NCBI GenBank assembly: GCA_002796045.1
Contig: PCVM01000058.1
Coordinates: forward strand, 256 to 9,488
DNA from: Candidatus Roizmanbacteria bacterium CG11_big_fil_rev_8_21_14_0_20_36_8
Lineage (GTDB): Bacteria; Patescibacteriota; Microgenomatia; UBA1406; GWC2-37-13
Direction of reading: 5' to 3'
Length of the DNA stretch: 9,233 nucleotides
Of the stretch, positions 1 to 6,036 are shown piece by piece. The translations under genes and the position numbers were made by a program. The notes beneath the pieces are model-generated. The model did not search any database, was not told the origin of the DNA, and worked only from the letters and a program-made list of their open reading frames with translations. Position 1 is the stretch's first letter. The number at the start of each line of letters is the position of its first letter.

Positions 1-1
1 T

Positions 2-409
2 TCATTTTTAGAATGTTTAGTCGACGATGTGGGTTATTTACCAGACAATATTGACTTTTTACTTGATGTTGAATTTCTTCAACCCTCTGAGTTTGACATT
101 GCCACAGCAGACTACCTCTTAGGAGCTCAAATGCATGTAAGTAAAAAAACTGTTAGAGACGTTAAGGATATTATTCCAGGAATAATACAGAATAGATACA
201 ACTCAGGAGATTTTGATGAGTCTGAATTATTAACCGCTTCAACTTTTGCATCAGCGTGGATAGATGATGGCTTGCCTAATTATAGCAACAGATCGGACTT
301 AATTATTCAAAATGTTGCTAGAATGATTGATCTACGTCTTGAGCAAATATACAGTCAAAATAAGAGTGTTTATGATATTCGGAGATTAATTTTTCAAGAA
401 TCTTGGTAA
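2..409 (+). CDS. Hypothetical protein, 5' end outside the window
   Basis: I do not recognise this protein. The frame is open from base 2 of the window to a TAA at 407-409, so the gene very probably starts upstream. The GTG at 29 is only the first possible start inside the window, and nothing supports it as the real one. The visible 135 residues are acidic, with no transmembrane segment, signal peptide, cysteine cluster or catalytic motif that I can see. The C-terminal part looks helical and ends in a cluster of aromatic and charged residues. It is the only plus-strand gene I accept, and it converges on prs with 21 nt between the stop codons. I see no strong terminator in that gap. Confidence is high for coding; no function is offered. 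Confidence 0.7.
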   Translation, partial: SFLECLVDDVGYLPDNIDFLLDVEFLQPSEFDIATADYLLGAQMHVSKKTVRDVKDIIPGIIQNRYNSGDFDESELLTASTFASAWIDDGLPNYSNRSDLIIQNVARMIDLRLEQIYSQNKSVYDIRRLIFQESW

Positions 410-430
410 ATTTGATTGAAATATTTTTCC

Positions 431-1384
431 TCAATAACTCTTCTGCAGCTCCTTCAGTATCGCTCCAATGTCCCCCGCTATACTCACCTCCCTCATTTTC
501 GCAAATGAATGTTTCGGTTTTAGTTCAATAGAATTTGTTGTAAAAAATTGAACAAGCTTTGAGTCCTGAAGTTTTTGTGCTGTGTCATCTGCAAAATCAC
601 GGTGTACGATTGCTGCGATTGCTGCTGTTGCGCCTTGATCTTGGGCAAACTCTGCTGAATGAATAAGAGTTCGACCCGAAGTTGCCACATCGTCAACCAC
701 TACGACGACTTTTTCCTTCACATCTCCGTAAAGAGATAAAGCGCTACTTTCGTGAGCGTGATCAAGATCTCGTCTTTTCTCAGTTACTGCAAGGTTAAAC
801 TTTTCATGACCAAACAGCTCATTGCCAAACTCACGTGCTCTTTCTATTCCACCTTGGTCAGGTGACAGAATGGCGACGTTGTCAGGATTTGCATCAATAT
901 TCATCTCATTTTTCAGATAAGATCTAATCTCAGTGGCAAGAAGTGGCAACGCGCTTAGATTTTTAAAAGGAATACTGAAGACTCCCTCAGTTGCTTCGTC
1001 ATGTAAATCATAAGTGTAAAGTTTATGTATTCCGATAGCTTCAATAAATTTAATCAATACATTTGCTGACACACATTCTCCAGGTCTGTGTTGGATGTCT
1101 TGTCTGGCGTATCCGAAGTACGGAACCATGGCGATCACTCGTCTGGCTTCTTCACGACGCAAGGCATCGGCCATGAGCAACAACTCCATAAGATTATCAT
1201 TTGTAGGGTTTGACGTAGATTGAATAATGACACAGGTATCATGAGTTACATCCTCTTCGATCCGTACTCTTATCTCAGAGTTGTCAAATCGTGTCACTTC
1301 AGCACCAGCCAACTCTGTGTTCAAGTATTTTGCCACTTTTGTTGAAAGGTTATTGTTTGATGTCCCAGAAAATAATTTTATCAT
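431..1384 (-). CDS. prs: Ribose-phosphate pyrophosphokinase (PRPP synthetase)
   Basis: Transfers pyrophosphate from ATP to ribose 5-phosphate, giving PRPP for nucleotide (and His/Trp) synthesis in the cytosol. The 317 residues match the usual length of about 315. Visible signatures are the NDNLMELLLMADALRR helix (residues 62-77), the PYFGYARQD segment (88-96), the DLH motif with the catalytic-region histidine (126-128), the SPDQGG segment (174-179), the flexible-loop KRR (203-205) and the PRPP-binding loop VVDDVATSGRTL (229-240). That loop differs from the common DDMIDTAGTL form, so this is a divergent but apparently complete enzyme. Its ATG overlaps the ybaB stop in an ATGA (1381-1384), implying translational coupling. 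It is the last gene of the rpsU-ybeY-dnaX-ybaB-prs run and ends in TGA, consistent with the standard bacterial code. Confidence 0.95.
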   Translation of the reverse strand: MIKLFSGTSNNNLSTKVAKYLNTELAGAEVTRFDNSEIRVRIEEDVTHDTCVIIQSTSNPTNDNLMELLLMADALRREEARRVIAMVPYFGYARQDIQHRPGECVSANVLIKFIEAIGIHKLYTYDLHDEATEGVFSIPFKNLSALPLLATEIRSYLKNEMNIDANPDNVAILSPDQGGIERAREFGNELFGHEKFNLAVTEKRRDLDHAHESSALSLYGDVKEKVVVVVDDVATSGRTLIHSAEFAQDQGATAAIAAIVHRDFADDTAQKLQDSKLVQFFTTNSIELKPKHSFAKMREVSIAGDIGAILKELQKSY

Positions 1385-1635
1385 TGATTCATCTCAAGCA
1401 ATTTACGAGCGGCAAGTTCTTGTGTTTTTTTCACTGCTTCGTTTATTGCTTCCGCGACACGATTCTCTATAATTCCATCAATCTCAACTGCGATTATTTT
1501 TTGATCTCCTCGAATAACGATAACGACTCCATTTTTTTCTACTGTCACTTCCTCTTTTTGAAGTGCTTGCTGCATTTGCTTTGCTTGAGCTTGTAATTGC
1601 TGAAGATTTCCAAGACCTTTTAGTGGATTAAACAT
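1381..1635 (-). CDS. ybaB: YbaB/EbfC family nucleoid-associated protein
   Basis: A small DNA-binding protein of the YbaB/EbfC family, whose members form dimers and coat DNA. In many bacteria the gene lies between dnaX and recR. The 84 residues are short for the family (about 100-110). The order is typical: an N-terminal Gln/Lys-rich helix (residues 10-28, with LQAQAKQMQQALQKEE), a beta-rich middle (VTVEKNGVVIVIRGDQKIIAVEID, 30-53), and a C-terminal helix ending in ARKLLEMNQ. It starts 23 nt after the dnaX stop and overlaps prs by 4 nt. No recR follows, so the usual dnaX-ybaB-recR trio is broken here, with prs in recR's place. I see no convincing SD before the ATG. Confidence 0.9.
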   Translation of the reverse strand: MFNPLKGLGNLQQLQAQAKQMQQALQKEEVTVEKNGVVIVIRGDQKIIAVEIDGIIENRVAEAINEAVKKTQELAARKLLEMNQ

Positions 1636-1658
1636 ATTTTAATAAATTTCTAATAGAC

Positions 1659-2711
1659 CTAATTTTTAACAACTTGATTTCTTTCATTATAAAACTCTAC
1701 AATCGCAAGCTCAAGGGGAAGTTCTGCGACAGGAGAAATTTTTAACATTTGATATGCATCGTGGAAAAGTTTGATCAGTTGTGACAACTCTTTTAGGGTA
1801 AAATCTAGTTGGTGAAAATCGGAGTCTTCTGTACTTTTGGAGACAAGTTGATTTTGCAATGTCAGAAGTATATCTTCGATAAGTCTTTTCACATTTCCGC
1901 CATTTTCCACAAACTCAGTTGTCCAAATCATTGCTTCCTTGAGATCTTCCTTTTCTATGATTTGAAGAATATTTCCTTTTGTACGAATACCTAAGTATTT
2001 TTTTGCTTCATCAACCTCAAGTTTATTTTGAGTGATTAGCTCCTCAAGTAGTTTTGACGAATCTCGAAATGAATTTTCACTGTAATTTGTTATCATTTCT
2101 AAAAAAAAATCGGAAACAGAAATTTTTTCTGACTTTATTATCCTCTTTAACATATGAAGTAGATCTGCTTTTTGGGCTAATCCAAAACTTATCTTTACAC
2201 ATCTTGAGATTATTGTTACCGGAATCTTTTCCTCATTGGTCGTTGCAAGAATGAAAATTACAGTTTTTGGAGGTTCCTCAAGAGTTTTAAGAAGCGCATT
2301 GAAAGCGTCTGGGGTGATCATATGAGCTTCATCTATTATATAAACTCTATATTTCCCACTCATAGGAGAGTAAGACGCCTCACTTATTAGTTTTCTTATT
2401 TCATCAATTCCGCGGTTTGAAGCCGCATCTTGTTCTACTACATCTGGTGATCCACCTGAGGTGATCGTGGTGCAATTTGCACATTTGTTACAAGGTTCAA
2501 TAGAATCTGATTTTCCTGCAAATTTATTCTTTAAACAGTTGACAGCTTTTGCAAATATCCGAGCTGTTGAGGTTTTACCCATCCCTTTCGGACCAACGAG
2601 TAAAAATGCATGAGGGAGATCTTTTGATTCTAAAATCTTTCGCATTCTCTCTTTCACGCGTACGTTATCAAGCTCGTTTATAGTTTTTGGTCGGTATGTG
2701 AGATAAAACAT
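1659..2711 (-). CDS. dnaX: DNA polymerase III subunit gamma/tau (short form)
   Basis: An AAA+ ATPase that drives the clamp loader of the replicative polymerase. Visible parts, in order: the N-terminal YRPKT signature (residues 6-10), Walker A GPKGMGKT (40-47), the zinc-module cysteines C59, C74, C77 and C80, Walker B IIDEAH (125-130), the LEEPP segment (144-148), sensor-1 ATTN (156-159), the SRC arginine-finger motif (169-171) and a sensor-2-like FRDSSKLLEEL. At 350 residues it holds only the AAA+ domains and the collar. The long tau tail that contacts DnaB and polymerase alpha is absent, so it resembles a gamma-only product. I see no slippery heptamer for a frameshift. The ATG at 2711 lies six bases after a plausible -10 box (see the promoter), which suggests a leaderless message. 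Confidence 0.95.
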   Translation of the reverse strand: MFYLTYRPKTINELDNVRVKERMRKILESKDLPHAFLLVGPKGMGKTSTARIFAKAVNCLKNKFAGKSDSIEPCNKCANCTTITSGGSPDVVEQDAASNRGIDEIRKLISEASYSPMSGKYRVYIIDEAHMITPDAFNALLKTLEEPPKTVIFILATTNEEKIPVTIISRCVKISFGLAQKADLLHMLKRIIKSEKISVSDFFLEMITNYSENSFRDSSKLLEELITQNKLEVDEAKKYLGIRTKGNILQIIEKEDLKEAMIWTTEFVENGGNVKRLIEDILLTLQNQLVSKSTEDSDFHQLDFTLKELSQLIKLFHDAYQMLKISPVAELPLELAIVEFYNERNQVVKN

Positions 2712-2717
2712 TAATAA

Positions 2718-2746
2718 ATACTAAGTTCTAATTGTCAAATTGTCAA
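2718..2746 (-). promoter_or_regulatory. Putative dnaX promoter, leaderless type
   Basis: On the minus strand a perfect -35 TTGACA (2746-2741) is followed by 17 nt and TAGTAT (2723-2718, 4 of 6 consensus). Only six bases separate the -10 from the dnaX ATG, so transcription would begin at or within a base or two of the start codon. A second TTGACA (2738-2733) eight bases downstream belongs to a short tandem repeat and is badly spaced for any -10. Confidence 0.5.
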
Positions 2747-2778
2747 ACTGCTAGTTTTTATTTAATAATTATTTATAC

Positions 2779-2802
2779 AGCAATATAGCAATCTAGCAAT
2801 TA
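2779..2802. repeat. Three tandem 8-bp AGCAAT-type units at the end of ybeY
   Basis: On the plus strand three consecutive 8-base units share AGCAAT followed by two variable bases (2779-2786, 2787-2794, 2795-2802). The last one overlaps the ybeY stop codon. A CTGCTAG at 2748-2754 is nearly complementary to CTAGCAA at 2793-2799, so this AT-rich gap could form a loose hairpin with a loop of about 38 nt. There is no U-run that would make it a clear terminator. Confidence 0.5.
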
Positions 2803-3156
2803 TTTAGAAAATATATTTTTAATCCCATGTTCGATAAGCTGTTTCATCATTACTTCGACTTTCTTATCACGTTCTGCTGCGAGAAGTACGGCTTGAGGAT
2901 AGCATATTACGACTTCGCCAATCACCTGTTCGGTGTCTTTGATTGGATCATGTAGGTAAGAAAATGACAGGACTGGCAGTGCAACATTTTCACCCTTATA
3001 ATCCAATGCTATCTTTTTCATTTTGCGAGAGCCAACAAAAATAATATTCAACGCAGATACTTGTGCCACATAATAGCCGTTCAAAATCTCTTGTGCAAAA
3101 TCTATGAGATTTTTCTTATTAACTTTGTAACGGGATGTGCTATAAAGATGTACCAT
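2800..3156 (-). CDS. ybeY: YbeY-like rRNA maturation factor lacking the C-terminal metal-binding motif
   Basis: YbeY is a metal-dependent endoribonuclease involved in 16S rRNA 3'-end maturation and ribosome quality control. The match is seen in the N-terminal core (YKVNKKNLIDFAQEIL), the segment LNIIFVGSRKMKKIALDYKGENVALPVLSFSY (residues 36-67, equivalent to the family's region ending in TDVLSFP), and IGEVVICYPQA (79-89). The family normally continues to HGxLHLxGYDH, which supplies the three zinc-ligand histidines, within about 150 residues. Here the protein has 118 residues and stops just after LIEHGIKNIFSK, keeping one of those histidines. No frame in the 88 nt downstream restores the motif. 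It lies 6 nt after rpsU, which fits a ribosome role. It may be catalytically dead or structural only. Confidence 0.75.
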   Translation of the reverse strand: MVHLYSTSRYKVNKKNLIDFAQEILNGYYVAQVSALNIIFVGSRKMKKIALDYKGENVALPVLSFSYLHDPIKDTEQVIGEVVICYPQAVLLAAERDKKVEVMMKQLIEHGIKNIFSK

Positions 3157-3162
3157 AAATAT

Positions 3163-3345
3163 TTATCTTCTTTTATGTCGATTTTTTCGCTGCTCTATTT
3201 TTTCTTCTTTCTTCACTTGGGAAGGACGCTTGTAGTACATTCGTGCTCTGATTTCATCGACAACTTTTCCATCAATAAACATTTTTGTGAATTCACGGAA
3301 CATACTATCGCGACTTTTACTTGTTTTTTGTGATATGACAACCAT
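3163..3345 (-). CDS. rpsU: 30S ribosomal protein S21
   Basis: A small-subunit protein near the mRNA exit channel, where family members help the 16S 3' end pair with mRNA. The 60-residue product fits the family's size. It has the core seen in S21 (FREFTKMFIDGKVVDEIRARMYYKRPSQ, with the R-x-R and Y-x-K/R-P elements) and a very basic tail (KKEEKIEQRKNRHKRR). I chose the ATG at 3345. The in-frame GTG at 3360 would add five hydrophobic residues (MFFNY) unlike the family. A purine-rich AAAGAGGG (3368-3361) is about 15 nt from the ATG and directly abuts the GTG, so it does not settle the start. It is the first gene of a run with ybeY (6 nt gap), dnaX, ybaB and prs. Confidence 0.85.
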   Translation of the reverse strand: MVVISQKTSKSRDSMFREFTKMFIDGKVVDEIRARMYYKRPSQVKKEEKIEQRKNRHKRR

Positions 3346-3379
3346 GTAGTTAAAAAACACCCCTCTTTCAAGAACTAAA

Positions 3380-3385
3380 ATTATA
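3380..3385 (-). promoter_or_regulatory. Putative -10 box (TATAAT) for rpsU
   Basis: A perfect minus-strand TATAAT at 3385-3380 sits 19 nt before the in-frame GTG and 34 nt before the chosen rpsU ATG, in the 99-nt gap after the preceding gene's hairpin. I see no convincing -35 at 16-18 nt; the base run there is CAATGT. The box could start the rpsU-ybeY transcript with a short leader. Confidence 0.45.
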
Positions 3386-3395
3386 AAATATTTCC

Positions 3396-3422
3396 AAAAA
3401 AAACATTGGATCCTTAGGATCC
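3396..3422 (-). terminator. Small hairpin terminator after the DHH/MYG1-like gene
   Basis: Two GGATCC hexamers (3408-3413 and 3417-3422) flank TTA and pair as a 6-bp stem with a 3-nt loop. On the minus strand four bases (AATG) and then eight T residues (3403-3396) follow. It lies 22 nt past the stop at 3445 and separates the proS transcription unit from rpsU. The stem is short and the U-run is not immediately adjacent, so it may be leaky. Confidence 0.55.
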
Positions 3423-3444
3423 CGTAACCGTAATTCTAATACAT

Positions 3445-4275
3445 TTAGCCAAGTATTGCAATGAGCTGCTTTAGGGAAAGGTTTGAAGGGATGCTATTAG
3501 GATTTTTCGAAGAGCCATTTAAAAGCATATTTTTGGATGCATGCAAAAACCAGGTGGCTTTTTTATCAACTTTAAGTATTTTTTCATATAAAGGACTAAG
3601 ATCGGATGATGGATCAGGTTGAGTTTTGATCCTTATGCTTCCAGTTTCAGGATCGCGTCGAACTACCAAAGCAAACTTTTTCTTGAGAGCATGTTTGACT
3701 GCAGTCTCATTTTTTGTTTCCATGACCAATGTTTTTCCCCACTTTGTATCAAGAATTATTCCATCTTTTATTTCTGTTTCTGCGCGAATTTCGTTTTTTA
3801 CTGTGTACAAAATACTATCAAGAATTTTTATTATCAAATCAGTTAGTTCGTGTTCACTTTTTACCAAACTTCTAAGTGGATATATAAATTCATGCAAACA
3901 AAATGAGTATTTTACATTGGTTGGATCTGGAAAATTTACTTCCCCAAAATTATCTATTTCTGTAACAAATGTTACCATTTGTTCAACAGCGTTAATGTCA
4001 CGCTCTTTTATATAGCCTTCCTCAATTAGTTTATCAAAAACTCGCTTAGTTGCTGAAAGGCGCTCATTAAATTGGTGATGGTCAAACTTTCCAAGACCTG
4101 TGTCAACATGAATTATTTCTGGGTCAGCATCTGGGTCTATTCCGTCCAATGTTTCCCCAGCTGGAACAAAAGCATACTCTGACTCATCCCAACCTGGCAG
4201 GTAGCGTTTTACGAGCCAAAGACTCGCTATGGCATCAAGATCCGGTGACATGTGGGTAACGATTGTTTTTGCCAT
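3445..4275 (-). CDS. DHH/MYG1-like putative metal-dependent phosphoesterase
   Basis: A 276-residue cytosolic protein with the spaced acidic and histidine motifs of the DHH/MYG1 phosphoesterase superfamily. These are motif I THMSPDLDAIAS (residues 7-18, Asp12 and Asp14), motif II IIHVDTG (54-60, Asp58), motif III KFDHHQ (63-68, the DHH itself) and a motif IV-like VTEIDNFG (104-111, Asp108). Relatives cleave phosphodiester bonds in short oligonucleotides or cyclic dinucleotides, or act as RNA exonucleases. The substrate here cannot be read from sequence. The C-terminal half is divergent and I do not recognise a DHHA1 domain. The ATG follows the proS stop by one nucleotide (TAA-T-ATG), so the two are almost certainly co-transcribed and coupled. 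That hints at a link to tRNA or translation, but only by association. Confidence 0.65.
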   Translation of the reverse strand: MAKTIVTHMSPDLDAIASLWLVKRYLPGWDESEYAFVPAGETLDGIDPDADPEIIHVDTGLGKFDHHQFNERLSATKRVFDKLIEEGYIKERDINAVEQMVTFVTEIDNFGEVNFPDPTNVKYSFCLHEFIYPLRSLVKSEHELTDLIIKILDSILYTVKNEIRAETEIKDGIILDTKWGKTLVMETKNETAVKHALKKKFALVVRRDPETGSIRIKTQPDPSSDLSPLYEKILKVDKKATWFLHASKNMLLNGSSKNPNSIPSNLSLKQLIAILG

Positions 4276-4276
4276 A

Positions 4277-5989
4277 TTACTTCTGGGTTTGAATTCGAGT
4301 CATAACTTCATCAGCGCTTATCAATTCATTTTCCTTCTCATTTCTCTTTTTCCATTCAATTTTATCCCCTGTTCTTTTTGATATAACAAGACGAATTGGA
4401 TTTCCAATAAGATCTGCTGTTGCAAATTTCTCTCCTGCACGAGCCTCTTCACGGTCATCATATAATACTTCTATTCCTGCGTCTAAAAGTTGGTGATAGA
4501 GTTTTTCAACCTTCGCTCTTATTTCTGAATCTTGTAGATCAAGACCGATCAAATGTACAAGGTAAGGGGCAACTTGAGCAGGCCAGATGATTCCCTTGTC
4601 ATCATGATGTTTTTCGACGATTGTTGCGATAGCTCGATCAATCCCAATGCCATATGCACCCATATACATTAGTTTTTTTGAGCCATCGCGATCGGTGAAG
4701 AAGCCATCGTGTTTTTCGGTATAAAAATGGTCGTACTTAAAAATATGACCAAACTCAATAGTTCTGGTGCGCTTCAAACTACCTGAACACTTTGAGCATT
4801 GTGCTCCATCATACGGATCGGCAATGTCAGCTTCAATTTCATGTTTAAAGTCTCTTCCATAATTTACGTGTCTTGGATCGTTCGTTTTGGTTTTAAATCC
4901 TCCAAATAAGTTGCGCGCTTTAACAATTGAATAGTCAACAACAAACGTAATTTTGTCTTTGTGTTCGTCATACCCCCATGCATGCACTGCTCCCGCAATT
5001 GCTCCAACTGCATCAAGGTCACTCTTCTCAGCCTGGATCAGTTCATTCTCCCCTACCGCATGTGCTAATTTTATCGGGTTTACATCAAGATTTCCGGTGA
5101 CAACCCCCAGTACCAATCTTCCATTGGACCGCTTGAAAACAATGGTCTTAATCATGTTATTTTCAGGTCGTCCATAATATTTGACCATGTCTTGAATGCT
5201 TCTAGCCTCTTCCCATTTTTGATCAACAATTTTCATCTCTTTTAACTCTTCATCGTGATTGATCTTTTCTCTCACAAATTCAGCTTTTTCGATATTTGCT
5301 GCATAGTCACATTTCTCGCAAGTTATTATTTCATCTTCTCCCGCCTCACACTCAATCTGAAATTCATGACTGTAGTCACCACCAAGAGCTCCACTGTCTG
5401 CAATTACTGCACGATACTCGAGTTCAAATCGATCACAAATAATCCCATATGCTTTATAAAAATCGTTATATGTTTTCATGAAATCTTCTTCGGATGAGTT
5501 ATACGAATAAGCATCCTTCATAGTAAATTCCCGAAGGCGAAGCAAGCCTCCGCGAACACGCATCTCGTCACGGAATTTATTTATGGTTTGATGGAGGACG
5601 ATCGGCAAATCTCTATAGCTCGGGTTTTGAGCGTTTACCATTTCGGTAATCACTCCTTCACCGGTAGCGCTCAGTGCAAACTCAGATCCACGTGCATCTT
5701 CTAATTTCATAAGCAGATTTCCCCAAGCCTTATCACGATTTGTTTTTTTCCATATATCCATCGGATGAAGAAGCGGAATGCTCATACGTTGTGAACCTAT
5801 CGCTTTCATCTCTTCATCAATTATGTTGATTATTTTTTGCCAGACGATGAATCCTAGCGGTAAATATTCATACCTTCCCGCAGATAATTCACTCACAAAC
5901 CCTGCTTGATATAACAGTTTATGAGAAGTCAACTTCATATCGGATCGTGCCTCTCGGTGTGATTTTCCAAATAGTCTTGAGTACAACAT
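4277..5989 (-). CDS. proS: Prolyl-tRNA synthetase, bacterial type with editing insertion
   Basis: A class II synthetase that charges tRNA-Pro. Its 570 residues match the bacterial form (572 in E. coli). Motif 1 lies around residues 55-75, motif 2 is KFRDEMRVRGGLLRLREFTMKDAYSY (138-163) and motif 3 is GAYGIGIDRAIATI (444-457). An INS editing domain runs from about 220 to 405, and the anticodon-binding domain from about 470 to the end (VAPYLVHLIGL, DDREEARAGEKFATADLIG). Two CxxC pairs (224-227, 398-401) flank the editing domain, as in some other ProRS. The editing histidine is probably H374 in DPRHVNYGRD. The family's GPGSLGP-type loop is replaced by GAVHAWGY. It follows ocd by 47 nt, in a gap that holds a promoter ending at the ATG, and leads directly into the DHH/MYG1-like gene. 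Confidence 0.97.
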   Translation of the reverse strand: MLYSRLFGKSHREARSDMKLTSHKLLYQAGFVSELSAGRYEYLPLGFIVWQKIINIIDEEMKAIGSQRMSIPLLHPMDIWKKTNRDKAWGNLLMKLEDARGSEFALSATGEGVITEMVNAQNPSYRDLPIVLHQTINKFRDEMRVRGGLLRLREFTMKDAYSYNSSEEDFMKTYNDFYKAYGIICDRFELEYRAVIADSGALGGDYSHEFQIECEAGEDEIITCEKCDYAANIEKAEFVREKINHDEELKEMKIVDQKWEEARSIQDMVKYYGRPENNMIKTIVFKRSNGRLVLGVVTGNLDVNPIKLAHAVGENELIQAEKSDLDAVGAIAGAVHAWGYDEHKDKITFVVDYSIVKARNLFGGFKTKTNDPRHVNYGRDFKHEIEADIADPYDGAQCSKCSGSLKRTRTIEFGHIFKYDHFYTEKHDGFFTDRDGSKKLMYMGAYGIGIDRAIATIVEKHHDDKGIIWPAQVAPYLVHLIGLDLQDSEIRAKVEKLYHQLLDAGIEVLYDDREEARAGEKFATADLIGNPIRLVISKRTGDKIEWKKRNEKENELISADEVMTRIQTQK

Positions 5990-5996
5990 TGTGGTT

Positions 5997-6025
5997 AGTA
6001 TAGCATCAAAAATAATTCACGTCTA
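5997..6025 (-). promoter_or_regulatory. Putative proS promoter, extended -10, leaderless type
   Basis: On the minus strand TAGACG (6025-6020, 4 of 6 to TTGACA) is followed by 17 nt and TATACT (6002-5997), preceded by TGC to make an extended -10 (TGnTATACT). Seven bases lie between the -10 and the proS ATG at 5989, so the predicted first transcribed base is the start codon or its neighbour. No SD-like sequence stands before this ATG, which fits a leaderless message. Confidence 0.55.
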
Positions 6026-6036
6026 GAGCGAGCTGA

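Noticed and set aside
29..409. GTG at 29 as the true start of the left-edge gene
   Set aside because: The frame is open all the way to base 2 with no stop before it, so the gene most likely begins outside the window.
401..433. Bidirectional terminator between the left-edge gene and prs
   Set aside because: Only a 4-bp CAAG/CTTG inverted repeat without a usable U-run is present, and it overlaps coding sequence.
431..1635. UGA recoding as in Gracilibacteria or Absconditabacteria
   Set aside because: prs and ybaB both end in TGA at the expected C-termini and no internal in-frame TGA is needed in any gene.
2712..2799. Frameshift that would restore the missing C-terminus of YbeY
   Set aside because: None of the three minus-strand frames in this gap encodes HLxGxDH; all are AT-rich and broken by stops.
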